Source: Thiotrichaceae bacterium (GTDB lineage Bacteria; Pseudomonadota; Gammaproteobacteria; Thiotrichales; Thiotrichaceae). From it: 53,563 bases of DNA. The notes beneath the pieces were generated by a model that was not told the origin of the DNA, made no database searches, and worked only from the letters and a program-made list of their open reading frames with translations. The DNA lies in contig JALWMR010000059.1 in NCBI GenBank assembly GCA_027083815.1, positions 9,348-62,910 on the forward strand. The letters run 5' to 3'. Of the stretch, positions 44,244-52,936 are shown in pieces. The position numbers and the translations under genes are program-made. The number at the start of each line of letters is the position of its first letter. Position 1 is the first letter of the stretch.

Positions 44244-44316
44244 GAGACAATGTTAGAGTGGAGCTATAACTGCCCGTAGGGCGATAAAAACCGGAAAAAG
44301 GTGGGGGGTGTACTTT
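44244..44316 (+). repeat. G-loop repeat, copy 8, extended form
   Basis: Core AAAAAGGTGGGGGGTGTACT at 44295, plus an upstream segment shared with copy 10: GAGACAATGTT at 44244, then the hairpin GCCCGTAGGGC (44272-44282). It separates the convergent ATPase and narK genes. Confidence 0.9.
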
Positions 44317-44350
44317 CTAAGTATCAAAATACACCTCATTCCTTACTTAT

Positions 44351-45829
44351 TTATTTAACGTCAATCATCTGTATCGTACCATCGGGCAACGTTTCTGCAA
44401 TCTGGCCTTTTGGTTCTTCAAGAAAGAAGATAATCAGTACAAAAACAAAGGCGGAAATAATCCCAATAAATAAAAAGAACTGATCGTAACTGACAAGTGA
44501 ATTAACGGTTAAAAAGATAACAGCTCCCACATTACCAAAAGCACCTGCCATACCGGCTATTTGCCCTGTCATGCGACGCTGAATTAATGGCACCATGGCA
44601 TATACAGCACCCGAACCCGCTTTTGAAAAGATACCACCAATAATAGTCACGGCAACCACAATCCAGATAGACCATTCTTTAGTAACAAAACCAAGTGCCA
44701 GAAAGCTTACGGTAATACCTGCAAAAACAATCATCAACGTTTTCTTGCGCCCCATTTTATCACTGATCCAGCCGCCACCGGGTCGTGCAAACAAGTTGAT
44801 AACCGGATAGATTCCTGCCATTAACGCCGCTGTTACTTTGGGCAAACCAAACCATTCAACATAAAACATGGCAAGCATGGAGACAACTGCCAGCTCTGTA
44901 CCAAATGTCACCAGATAGGCCCAATCAAGAATTGCAACCTGCTTGAATTTATAGCGCTGCATAGTGGGCACGGGGTCTTTTAAAATATGTGAATTTACAT
45001 GCCAAATTTTCCAGACCTGCAATAAGTATACAGCCGCCAGAATCGCGTAGATAATATAAGCAGTGGTACTGCCAATCAAACCCATATTGGCGGGTGATAG
45101 CTTCCATGTAAGGACTGCTAATGCCAAAAATAGCGGGATATTCATTAGCATATAAAGAACAAGATCAAAGCCACTGGTGACTTCCATGGCTCCTGTTTTC
45201 TTGGGCTTGAAATAAGTAGAACCTTTTGGCGTATTGCGCGCTACCATATAATAGAAAACACCATAAGCAATAGCCGCGATACTGGCAAAGGTAATTGCAT
45301 AACGCCAGCCATCCTCACCACCAAAATTGGCAGCAATAAAGGGGAGTGTTAAGGCAGCACCCGCTGATCCAAAATTACCCCAGCCACCATAAATACCTTG
45401 CGCAAGACCAGTCTGACGCGCCGGAAACCACTCACCAATCATGCGAATACCAACGACAAAACCCGCACCAATAAAGCCTGATAATAAACGCAATAGAGCA
45501 AGCTGCTCATAGGAGTTAGCCCAGGAAAAGGCAATGCTAATAATACCACCAAGAATCAGAATAGCACTGAACATAATCCGAGGCCCATATTTATCAACCA
45601 ACATCCCTACTACAATACGTGACGGAATAGTCATCGCCACATTCAAAATCAATAATACCTTAGCCTGTTGATCACTTAAGGCCAGAGATTCTTTTATAAA
45701 GGGCATTAGAGGGCCAAGGCCGAGCCACACAACAAAGGTCATAAAAAAGGCAAACCAGGTAATATGCAATATGCGTATATTGGGTTTACTAAAGTCAAAA
45801 ATATTGAGACGATCCGGTGAGGATGACAT
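44351..45829 (-). CDS. narK: NarK-family nitrate/nitrite transporter
   Basis: A 492-residue major facilitator protein with about 12 helices. The nitrate-signature segments [42 protein letters not shown] (helix 4-5) and GAGFG-like [15 protein letters not shown] (helix 11) fit the NarK/NRT family. It moves nitrate into the cell or exports nitrite. No nitrate reductase (nar, nap or nas) is in view and no regulatory FNR or NarL site was obvious upstream. GGAG seven bases before ATG is the ribosome site. Confidence 0.9.
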   Translation of the reverse strand: MSSSPDRLNIFDFSKPNIRILHITWFAFFMTFVVWLGLGPLMPFIKESLALSDQQAKVLLILNVAMTIPSRIVVGMLVDKYGPRIMFSAILILGGIISIAFSWANSYEQLALLRLLSGFIGAGFVVGIRMIGEWFPARQTGLAQGIYGGWGNFGSAGAALTLPFIAANFGGEDGWRYAITFASIAAIAYGVFYYMVARNTPKGSTYFKPKKTGAMEVTSGFDLVLYMLMNIPLFLALAVLTWKLSPANMGLIGSTTAYIIYAILAAVYLLQVWKIWHVNSHILKDPVPTMQRYKFKQVAILDWAYLVTFGTELAVVSMLAMFYVEWFGLPKVTAALMAGIYPVINLFARPGGGWISDKMGRKKTLMIVFAGITVSFLALGFVTKEWSIWIVVAVTIIGGIFSKAGSGAVYAMVPLIQRRMTGQIAGMAGAFGNVGAVIFLTVNSLVSYDQFFLFIGIISAFVFVLIIFFLEEPKGQIAETLPDGTIQMIDVK

Positions 45830-45970
45830 GTTGTTGCTCCGCTTTAATTAATTGCTCTGAATTAATTAAAGCAAAGCAAATAGCATGCCAATAAATATCC
45901 ATAAAAACTTTGTGTTTAATCTTATTAATATCTTCTCTAGCACTATGTTGGTGCAAGCAGAGAGAAAAGT

Positions 45971-45998
45971 GCCAAAAAGTGGGGGGGTGTACTTTTTA
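45971..45998 (+). repeat. G-loop intergenic repeat, copy 9
   Basis: Reads GCCAAAAAGT, seven G, TGTACTTTTTAA, upstream of narK. A stem AAAAAGT / ACTTTTT encloses the loop. The G-rich strand opposes narK transcription. Confidence 0.95.
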
Positions 45999-46059
45999 AT
46001 TCCCTTAGAGGTGCAATATTTCTTTCAGTTTAATAGTTAATAATAGACACTGCTGTGTT

Positions 46060-46716
46060 TTACCATGAATAACCCACACTAGCGGTCACTGTTCTTGCTG
46101 AGAGGTTATTAATATCAGTAGAAACCGATAAGCCCATTGAGAAGCGTGGATCACCAATATTAACGCGTTGGCTAATTGAATAACCAATTCCAGCATACGT
46201 GCTATTGCTACTCCCATCATTAGTAGGGGAGGATGAATCTCTTACATATGCTCTAATATTTTGACTATATGAATTCTGTTTTTTTATCTGGTAGTGGGCT
46301 TTACCCAATAATCTTTTGTTTGCATTATAAAAGTAGATGTATCCAGACATTAACTTAGTCGCATTAAAAGAAACAGAGCGATATTCACCTGCTCGTTTAA
46401 ACTTGACCATTTTTCCAATTCTGGAAAAAAGCGCATTTTCATTATCCCATTTCATATAGATAATTGATTTTTGTGGGACAAATATCCGTAAAGTCAAGAT
46501 ACCAATTTTGCGATTAAAAGGGATATACCCAGTCACGCTTTCTGGAGCAATAATTTGTTGAGCTATTTGATAGCGACGATTACCAATGCTTCTATCAGCG
46601 GTGCTAGCGTAAGCAATTTGTGTTTGTGTGCCACTGACATGTGTTATTTCAAAGCTGTATATTGGGCTTATTGTAAATAATAAAAATAAATAAATAGTTA
46701 TCCTTTTAAGCATCAC
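46060..46716 (-). CDS. Secreted protein of unknown function (218 aa)
   Basis: Signal peptide (about 1-21, ending YSF) and a beta-rich sequence with repeated Y, K and R. It ends in SVGYSW, an aromatic C-terminus of the kind recognised by the Bam machinery, so a small outer-membrane or periplasmic beta protein is possible. No family recognised. The gene lies 75 bases downstream of a second secreted-protein gene on the same strand, with a GC-rich stem-loop between them. Confidence 0.7.
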   Translation of the reverse strand: MMLKRITIYLFLLFTISPIYSFEITHVSGTQTQIAYASTADRSIGNRRYQIAQQIIAPESVTGYIPFNRKIGILTLRIFVPQKSIIYMKWDNENALFSRIGKMVKFKRAGEYRSVSFNATKLMSGYIYFYNANKRLLGKAHYQIKKQNSYSQNIRAYVRDSSSPTNDGSSNSTYAGIGYSISQRVNIGDPRFSMGLSVSTDINNLSARTVTASVGYSW

Positions 46717-46743
46717 TCACTCCTTTGAATATCATCAGTTTTG

Positions 46744-46771
46744 AGCCTCCCTGATAAACTGCAGGGAGGCT
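46744..46771 (-). promoter_or_regulatory. Intercistronic stem-loop
   Basis: Perfect 10-bp stem AGCCTCCCTG / CAGGGAGGCT with an 8-base loop and no T run on the transcribed side. It lies between the two secreted-protein genes and could stabilise the upstream mRNA or attenuate the downstream gene. Confidence 0.65.
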
Positions 46772-46791
46772 AGCGAATAAACTTCTATTGA

Positions 46792-47289
46792 TTAAGGGAT
46801 TGAAACAGCTGCATTAAGCGTGAAAGGAACATCATATGTAAATGGCGTTGCCATACTCACTTGAGACTGTGTTGTCATTGTTAATGTAAGGGATAAAGTA
46901 CCGGTATTATTAACAATTGAAACATTAGAAAAGCCACCATTTAGCACCAGGCTATCGAATGTTAATGCTGTTGAAGCAGGGAATGTGGGTGGCGCCAGAC
47001 TGATAGAGGCTACGGCATCAGCACAGCTTGAATCGGTTACGCCAAAGTCATATGCAAGGTTAACGACATGCGTAATTGTTGTTCCTGGTGCTAATACACC
47101 ATGTGCCTTAACGAGATCAGCTGCTGTAATAGTGATGACATCATCAGCATATTCACCTGCATTAACAATACAACCGCTTCCCGTGATATTGTCTGACAAG
47201 GGTGTAGCCGTAGCTATATTTGAAGAAAGGGCTAAAGAAAAAATAGCACCTGAGAGTAAAATACTGGGTAAGATTTTTTTCGTAAACAT
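46792..47289 (-). CDS. Secreted protein of unknown function (165 aa)
   Basis: Signal peptide (about 1-29, ending ATATPL) and a mature domain of about 135 residues rich in T, S, V and A with alternating hydrophobic pattern, typical of beta-sandwich surface proteins. Two cysteines (GSGC near residue 39, SSC near 80) may form a disulfide. No recognised family; a pilin-like or spore-coat-U-type fold is conceivable. It is the first gene of a two-gene run with 46060-46716. A cluster of ATAAGAC half-sites lies about 200 bases upstream. Confidence 0.75.
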   Translation of the reverse strand: MFTKKILPSILLSGAIFSLALSSNIATATPLSDNITGSGCIVNAGEYADDVITITAADLVKAHGVLAPGTTITHVVNLAYDFGVTDSSCADAVASISLAPPTFPASTALTFDSLVLNGGFSNVSIVNNTGTLSLTLTMTTQSQVSMATPFTYDVPFTLNAAVSIP

Positions 47290-47469
47290 TGTTAAACACT
47301 CCTGTGTATGTGATTAATTAAAATGGTTTCAAACATAAGGTGCTGAAACAGTCGTTAGATCAGCTAACCTTGGAAACACATTCTAGGGAGTGTCAGAAAA
47401 AAAAGAATAGGTTGAATGTCTACAGAGCCCATGCTGTACGTCATGTGTACTTTGGCTTTAGGTGAAATG

Positions 47470-47518
47470 TCTTATCCATCTAAAAGATTGATAAGAGCAG
47501 ATAAGACATATGTCTTAT
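47470..47518. promoter_or_regulatory. Cluster of ATAAGAC half-sites around an 18-bp palindrome
   Basis: 47501-47518 is the perfect palindrome ATAAGACATATGTCTTAT. GTCTTAT (47470-47476) and ATAAGAG (47491-47497) lie nearby. This looks like a multi-site operator, about 200 bases upstream of the secreted-protein operon and just past the ureG stop; the regulator is unknown. Confidence 0.45.
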
Positions 47519-47556
47519 GGATTTTTTCTTGCGAAAAAATATCAAAATAAAATTGG

Positions 47557-48174
47557 CTAGGTATTAGGCAACATGCCTTTGTCCACAATAAAATCAATCA
47601 CCGCATCCACGTTTTCGCCGTCTTTCAGGTTGGTAAACAGATAAGGTTTGTCGCCACGCATTCGTTTGGTGTCTTTGTCCATCACTTCAAGTGAGGCACC
47701 AACCATAGGAGCCAAATCGGTTTTATTAATAATTAATAAGTCAGATTTGGTAATGCCAGGGCCGCCTTTGCGAGGGATTTTATCGCCCGCTGCAACATCA
47801 ATGACGTAAATGGTAAGATCAGATAGTTCAGGGCTAAAGGTTGCGCTTAGGTTATCACCGCCGCTTTCAATAATTACAAAATCCAGGTCAGGAAAGCGCG
47901 CGCACATCGTATCAACGGCGGATAAGTTGATTGATGCATCTTCACGAATGGCGGTATGCGGACAGCCGCCTGTTTCTACGCCCATAATACGTTCAGCATC
48001 CAGCGCATTGTGGCGTAGTAAAAATTCGGCATCTTCCCGGGTGTAAATATCATTGGTAACAACCGCCATATTGTATTTGTCTTGCATGTGTTTGCACAGC
48101 TGACGCAACAAGGCTGTTTTGCCAGAGCCTACCGGGCCGCCCACACCAACTCGTAATACATCTTTATTGCTCAT
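47557..48174 (-). CDS. ureG: Urease accessory GTPase UreG
   Basis: GTPase that powers nickel insertion into urease. 205 residues: P-loop [12 protein letters not shown] (residues 12-23), switch [16 protein letters not shown] with the CPH metal-binding motif, Mg site ESGGDN and NKTDLAP specificity motif. It is the last gene of the urease operon; ureF lies 11 bases upstream. Confidence 0.97.
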   Translation of the reverse strand: MSNKDVLRVGVGGPVGSGKTALLRQLCKHMQDKYNMAVVTNDIYTREDAEFLLRHNALDAERIMGVETGGCPHTAIREDASINLSAVDTMCARFPDLDFVIIESGGDNLSATFSPELSDLTIYVIDVAAGDKIPRKGGPGITKSDLLIINKTDLAPMVGASLEVMDKDTKRMRGDKPYLFTNLKDGENVDAVIDFIVDKGMLPNT

Positions 48175-48185
48175 ATTGTTATTCT

Positions 48186-48866
48186 CTAACTTCTAAATAA
48201 TCGTGAATATTGTGTTTCATGCTGGGCGCTTAAAATCGCCATCATTGGCAGGCTTGCGCCTATATCTTCATCCTTAAGCGCGAGTCCTTGTGCAACAATC
48301 TGTGGTAGTTCTGGCAATAGCTCGGCCATCAGCTTCTGTCCATCGGTTTGACCGAGGGGAACCAGCTTAATACCTGCGGCAATCTGATTTTCAAGCCAAG
48401 ACCAGATAAAACCATTGGCAGCTTGTTCACAGGGGATTCTCCATTTGCAGGCGGCAAGTGTAAACAGTGTAATAAAACATAAGCCTTTATTAGCCTGCTG
48501 ATGCAAAGTAACTGCCTCGGAAAACCCTAAATCTTTCAAGAGACGTGTCAAAGCAAGCCCCATGTGATGATCCTCTTCACGTAACTCATGCGTTTCGCGT
48601 TGGGCACGTAAATTTTGGTTCCAGAATAAGACTTGCTCTAAGTTGTCTGTCTTCCAGGCTTGATAAAGTCGTGAAAAAATTGGCAAATCTACTTGCTTCA
48701 GGCTAAGCCTTAAGGCATCCAGCAACCACTGTTGCAAAGTACTTTTGTCAGTCACCAGTTTGGTTTCAATTGCGGACTCCAGCCCTTGCGAATAGGCAAA
48801 TGCACCTACCGGAAGTGTCGGGCTGCATAGCTGCAAAAGCTTAAGCAGGCTTAGTGAGTCAGTCAT
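48186..48866 (-). CDS. ureF: Urease accessory protein UreF
   Basis: Helical scaffold that joins UreG to UreD on apo-urease. 226 residues from ATG 48866, which overlaps the ureE stop in ATGACTGA. A longer frame opens at 48938 but would lie inside the His-rich tail of ure[19 protein letters not shown] (near the start), REEDHHMG and [11 protein letters not shown] are characteristic. Confidence 0.94.
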   Translation of the reverse strand: MTDSLSLLKLLQLCSPTLPVGAFAYSQGLESAIETKLVTDKSTLQQWLLDALRLSLKQVDLPIFSRLYQAWKTDNLEQVLFWNQNLRAQRETHELREEDHHMGLALTRLLKDLGFSEAVTLHQQANKGLCFITLFTLAACKWRIPCEQAANGFIWSWLENQIAAGIKLVPLGQTDGQKLMAELLPELPQIVAQGLALKDEDIGASLPMMAILSAQHETQYSRLFRS

Positions 48867-49332
48867 GTGCGTGTCCATGACTATGTGAGTGAGAATGATG
48901 ATGGCTGCTACCCCCATATGCCCCCGGCTCTGGCTCAAAAGGCGCTTCTTCGAAAATTACCTCCAGCCCCAAACCACGCACCATATCATCCAGTACATGA
49001 TCGTGCTGGTAGCGTAACAAGCCTGTTTCAATTTGTAGTGGCACATGACGATTGCCTAAGTGATAACAGGCTTTTGCCAATAATAAAGGATCATTACATT
49101 TGACCACAGATACCGTTTCGGTTGCCGCTATTATTTCAACAATCAAGCCGCCATCCTCACTGATTATCAGGTCACCATCATGAAATGTTGTACCTTTCTC
49201 AAAAAATAGCCCTGCCTCTTGTCCGTTTTCCAGGGTAACCTTTAAGCGGCTTTTTTCTCGCTGGTCTTTATCTAGTGTCAGCGTTGTTCCAGGCTTTTTT
49301 TTGCTCGTCAGTTTTCTTTCAAATCGGATCAA
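48859..49332 (-). CDS. ureE: Urease nickel metallochaperone UreE
   Basis: Delivers Ni2+ to the apo-urease complex. 157 residues: peptide-binding and metal-binding domains ([30 protein letters not shown] contains the conserved site) and a His-rich tail ([16 protein letters not shown]) that stores nickel. Overlaps ureC by four bases (ATGA) and ureF by eight. Confidence 0.95.
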   Translation of the reverse strand: MIRFERKLTSKKKPGTTLTLDKDQREKSRLKVTLENGQEAGLFFEKGTTFHDGDLIISEDGGLIVEIIAATETVSVVKCNDPLLLAKACYHLGNRHVPLQIETGLLRYQHDHVLDDMVRGLGLEVIFEEAPFEPEPGAYGGSSHHHSHSHSHGHAHD

Positions 49333-51032
49333 AACAAAAAATACCTCTGTGCCAATGGCAATATTTCGGCTGGCTCACAGCTTAACAATTCGCCATCGGC
49401 GCGAACCTCATAGGTTTGAGAGTCTACATCAATTTTAGGCAAATAATTATTGTGTATTAAATCGGTTTTCTTGATTGAACGGCACCCTTTTACTACGCCA
49501 ATCAGGCTATTTAAACCAAGCTGCTCAGGTATTCCAGCTTTAATCCCGGCGGCTGATAAGAAGGTCATGCGGGTGGCTTCACGCGCACCACCGAAGGCAC
49601 CGAACATGGGGCGATAATGTACCGGTTGCGGTGTTGGAATAGATGCATTTGGATCACCCATTGGGGCGGCAGCAATCATGCCACCCTTCATAATCAGACT
49701 AGGTTTTGCACCAAAAAATGCCGGTTTCCATAAAACAATATCGGCCAGTTTGCCGACCTCAAGCGAGCCGACTTCACGCGATAGTCCATGCGAAAGAGCG
49801 GGATTTATGGTGTATTTAGCAATATAACGCTTAATACGATTATTATCGTTCTGCTTGGTATCGCCTTTTAAGCTACCACGTTGCACTTTCATTTTATGTG
49901 CGGTTTGCCAGGTTCTGGTAATCACTTCGCCCACACGTCCCATTGCTTGAGAGTCAGATGAAATCATTGAAAATGCACCAAGATCGTGCAGAATATCCTC
50001 GGCAGCAATGGTTTCGCGGCGGATTCGAGATTCGGCAAAGGCAACATCTTCGGCGATGCCCGGATCAAGGTGATGACACACCATTAACATATCCAGATGT
50101 TCATCGACTGTATTAACCGTATACGGTCGAGTCGGATTGGTAGAGGATGGCAAAACATTCAACTCACCACAGGCCTTGATAATATCAGGCGCGTGTCCAC
50201 CACCCGCGCCCTCTGTATGAAAGGTGTGAATGGTGCGGTCTTTAAAGGCGGCGATAGTGTCTTCAACAAAACCTGACTCATTAAGTGTGTCGGTATGAAT
50301 GGCCACCTGCACATCATGCTCTTCAGCAACGCTCAGGCAGTTGTCGATTGAGGCAGGCGTTGTTCCCCAATCTTCGTGAAGCTTTAAGCCTATTGCGCCC
50401 GCCTCAACTTGTTCATGTAAACCTTCTGGCAGGCTGGCATTCCCTTTTCCAAAAAAGCCCAGGTTCATGGGGAAGACTTCTGCCGCTTGTAACATGCGAT
50501 GGATATTCCAGGGGCCCGGCGTACAGGTGGTGGCATTAGTGCCTGTCGCCGGGCCTGTGCCTCCGCCAAGCATCGTTGTAACACCAGACATGAGCGCTTC
50601 TTCAATTTGTTGCGGACAAATAAAGTGTATATGAGCATCAATGCCGCCTGCCGTAACGATGTGCCCCTCACCGGCAATCGCTTCTGTACCTGGGCCAATA
50701 ATTATATCAACATTGGGTTGTACATCCGGGTTGCCCGCTTTTCCTATGCCTGAAATACGACCATTTTTAATGCCAATATCTGCTTTAACAATGCCCCAAT
50801 GATCCACAATCAGCGCATTGGTTATCACCGTGTCGGCAACTTCAGGAGATATGCGCTGGCTTTGTCCCATACCATCGCGTATCACTTTTCCCCCGCCAAA
50901 TTTAACTTCATCGCCATAGGTGGTGAAGTCTTTTTCTACTTCCAGCCACAGTTCGGTATCACCTAAGCGCAGGCGGTCACCTGTCGTTGGGCCGTACATT
51001 TCTGCATAGGCTTGTCGTGAAATTTTGTTCAT
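49329..51032 (-). CDS. ureC: Urease alpha subunit
   Basis: Catalytic subunit that hydrolyses urea to ammonia and carbamate. 567 residues with the whole bi-nickel site visible: HIHFICPQQ, carbamylated Lys in [35 protein letters not shown] and the flap cysteine in MVCHHLDP. It overlaps ureE by four bases and ureB by four. Confidence 0.98.
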   Translation of the reverse strand: MNKISRQAYAEMYGPTTGDRLRLGDTELWLEVEKDFTTYGDEVKFGGGKVIRDGMGQSQRISPEVADTVITNALIVDHWGIVKADIGIKNGRISGIGKAGNPDVQPNVDIIIGPGTEAIAGEGHIVTAGGIDAHIHFICPQQIEEALMSGVTTMLGGGTGPATGTNATTCTPGPWNIHRMLQAAEVFPMNLGFFGKGNASLPEGLHEQVEAGAIGLKLHEDWGTTPASIDNCLSVAEEHDVQVAIHTDTLNESGFVEDTIAAFKDRTIHTFHTEGAGGGHAPDIIKACGELNVLPSSTNPTRPYTVNTVDEHLDMLMVCHHLDPGIAEDVAFAESRIRRETIAAEDILHDLGAFSMISSDSQAMGRVGEVITRTWQTAHKMKVQRGSLKGDTKQNDNNRIKRYIAKYTINPALSHGLSREVGSLEVGKLADIVLWKPAFFGAKPSLIMKGGMIAAAPMGDPNASIPTPQPVHYRPMFGAFGGAREATRMTFLSAAGIKAGIPEQLGLNSLIGVVKGCRSIKKTDLIHNNYLPKIDVDSQTYEVRADGELLSCEPAEILPLAQRYFLF

Positions 51033-51358
51033 TTTTTAGCTCCTCCCAAATCACCCATGACATTCCCTCTAAAGCCATAGACTTTGCGATCCCCGGCATA
51101 TTTCACCAGGGTAATGGTGCGCGTTTGACCTGGTTCAAAGCGTACTGCTGTACCAGCAGGAATATTTAGCCTATAGCCTTTTGTTTTGTCTCTATCAAAC
51201 TGTAACGCGGGGTTAGTCTCATAAAAATGATAGTGTGAGCCAATCTGGATAGGGCGATCACCGCTATTGGCAACGGTAATTTCTAGTGTTTCTCGCCCTT
51301 CATTGAGGGCAATGTCTGCGCTCTGGGCAACAATCATTTCGCCGGGAATAATGCTCAT
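51029..51358 (-). CDS. ureB: Urease beta subunit
   Basis: Structural subunit, 109 residues, beta-rich, typical [19 protein letters not shown] start and [18 protein letters not shown] core. Separate from ureA, as in most bacteria. It overlaps ureC (ATGA) and lies 11 bases after ureA. Confidence 0.97.
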   Translation of the reverse strand: MSIIPGEMIVAQSADIALNEGRETLEITVANSGDRPIQIGSHYHFYETNPALQFDRDKTKGYRLNIPAGTAVRFEPGQTRTITLVKYAGDRKVYGFRGNVMGDLGGAKK

Positions 51359-51369
51359 GATAATGACTC

Positions 51370-51672
51370 CTAAATGATTGGGTTATGAACCGTGACCAGC
51401 TTGGTTCCATCGGGAAAGGTCGCTTCGACTTGTACATCGTGTATCATTTCGGGGATTCCCTCCATGACATCATCACGTGTTAGCAAGGTTTGCCCATAAC
51501 TCATTAATTCAGCGACGGTTTTACCATCACGTGCGCCTTCCATAATAGCAGCGCTAATATAAGCAATTGCTTCGGGGTGATTGAGTTTCACACCTCGGTC
51601 TTTACGGCGTTCAGCCAGTAAAGCGGCAGTAAAAAGGAGTAGTTTATCTTTTTCTCTGGGTGTTAAGTCCAT
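51370..51672 (-). CDS. ureA: Urease gamma subunit
   Basis: Structural subunit, 100 residues, starting [23 protein letters not shown], with [21 protein letters not shown]. The gap to ureD is 133 bases and is filled by an extended G-loop repeat, so ureA may depend on a promoter or readthrough. Confidence 0.97.
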   Translation of the reverse strand: MDLTPREKDKLLLFTAALLAERRKDRGVKLNHPEAIAYISAAIMEGARDGKTVAELMSYGQTLLTRDDVMEGIPEMIHDVQVEATFPDGTKLVTVHNPII

Positions 51673-51702
51673 TTTTGATTCTAATTCCTTGTTAAATAGA
51701 GG

Positions 51703-51785
51703 TTAAAAAGTACACCCCCCACCTTTTTATGGCTTTTCAAGCCACCCTGCGGGTAGTTGTCGCACAGCTCCAACATTGTCTCGCT
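51703..51785 (-). repeat. G-loop repeat, copy 10, extended form, inside urease operon
   Basis: On the minus strand: GAGACAATGTT (51772-51782), ACCCGCAGGGT hairpin (51744-51754), GGCTTGAAAAGCC hairpin, then AAAAAGGTGGGGGGTGTACT and TTTTAA (core 51703-51728). It shares the whole order with copy 8 and lies between ureD and ureA. Confidence 0.92.
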
Positions 51786-51805
51786 TCGCTCGGCTTGCCC
51801 TTTTC

Positions 51806-52654
51806 TCAGGTAGACCAAATTCTCGGTGAGCAGGTATCATAGCCTAATGAATATTTACGTAAAATCATCCAAATCTTTTTCAGTACAGCAGAAACATTCT
51901 CTGAATATTGCCCCAAACAACGAGCAATTAAAATATCATCCATCAAGGTAATGCCAATCGTGACATTATCTGTCAAGTCGTCTATTGCATGACGTACCCT
52001 GTCACGTAAATTGGCATCAATGTTTGTTGCAATAAAGGTTCCAAAGCAACTATGCTGCTTCAGGCTTACAGGACTTGATAGCGCATTGTTATCACCAATG
52101 GTGAGTCCATCCAGCAACAGGGGAATACCTTCACGATATAACTCAAAGCGGTTTTTTACCATTCCGTTTTTAAAAACTTCTTGTGCGGCAGGGCGACCGT
52201 AACAGTTTATTTCCCAACCCATAAAACGGGCATTTTCTTCCAGCTCAATTCGTGTAGTGAGTTGAGAGTGGCTATTGTCAAAAAAAATATTTTCCTGAGG
52301 TAGCCATTCAAGCGTACAGTCATTGGCAACCTGTAGCGTTTGGATTTGTTTGGCCTGCTTGCCCAGCAGTTTCGGGCTGCCGCTTCGATAAAACTTGGTT
52401 GCCCCGGGGGTAGTAATTAATACATTGGCCTTTTCTACCAGGCTTACTTTAATGCTGAGCTCATCACCCCCCACCACGCCACCGGGTGGATGCAGTAGGT
52501 ATAAGTGACAAATATCACCTTCTGGGTAAAACGGGCGTTGAACTGTCAACGGCCCTTGCTGGCTACGCTTGGCAAGTACTGTTTTACTTGTTGTTGCTTT
52601 AAAGCCAAGGTTTAAATATGCTTTCCAACCCAAATTAGCATCAGGATATGTCAC
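51806..52654 (-). CDS. ureD: Urease accessory protein UreD
   Basis: Scaffold protein that binds apo-urease before UreF and UreG join. 282 residues: FYPEGDICHLYLLHPPGGVVGGDEL (start of the core), LITTPGATKFYRSG, WLPQENIFFDNS and GWEINCYGRPA. It is on the same strand as the other ure genes, 11 bases after the small His-containing gene. The downstream repeat may weaken coupling to ureA. Confidence 0.94.
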   Translation of the reverse strand: MTYPDANLGWKAYLNLGFKATTSKTVLAKRSQQGPLTVQRPFYPEGDICHLYLLHPPGGVVGGDELSIKVSLVEKANVLITTPGATKFYRSGSPKLLGKQAKQIQTLQVANDCTLEWLPQENIFFDNSHSQLTTRIELEENARFMGWEINCYGRPAAQEVFKNGMVKNRFELYREGIPLLLDGLTIGDNNALSSPVSLKQHSCFGTFIATNIDANLRDRVRHAIDDLTDNVTIGITLMDDILIARCLGQYSENVSAVLKKIWMILRKYSLGYDTCSPRIWST

Positions 52655-52665
52655 TGGTCTAACAA

Positions 52666-52890
52666 TTATTTTTCATCGTTTTTAATGCGTACTTTTTTTG
52701 CTTTTGGTAAGCACTTAAATAGATAAAGCCCTGCCAACATTAAAGCGATATAAATACCCACACTGGCCAGAATATGCAGACCAATATGTGTCATTGAATA
52801 CTGCGTCAAACCGGTGTGTGCCAAAGCAGTGGTACTAAAAACTACGCTCAATAAAATGCTTATGGATAAGGTTTTGAATAGTTTTTTCAT
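52666..52890 (-). CDS. Small membrane protein next to urease genes (74 aa)
   Basis: Signal-like N-terminus (about 1-24, ending ALA) and one further membrane helix (about 38-58), with a short basic C-terminal tail. Three His (25, 36, 39) cluster between the segments (AHTGLTQYSMTHIGLHIL). It resembles the ends of HupE/UreJ-type proteins but is far shorter than them (about 200 residues). The position between urtE and ureD suggests a role with urea or nickel uptake; this is inference. Confidence 0.65.
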   Translation of the reverse strand: MKKLFKTLSISILLSVVFSTTALAHTGLTQYSMTHIGLHILASVGIYIALMLAGLYLFKCLPKAKKVRIKNDEK

Positions 52891-52936
52891 ATTATCTCTC
52901 TTTGATTATTGCTAACATAAGTCAGTGTAGCAGGTC

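Noticed and set aside
47521..47540. ATTTTTTC-TTGC-GAAAAAAT hairpin as ureG terminator
   Set aside because: The stem is almost all A-T and no T run follows the second arm on the ureG strand, so it is too weak to call.
3209..51785. The G6/G7 runs as G-quadruplexes
   Set aside because: Each copy has only one long G run, so no intramolecular quadruplex can form; an intermolecular one cannot be judged from sequence.
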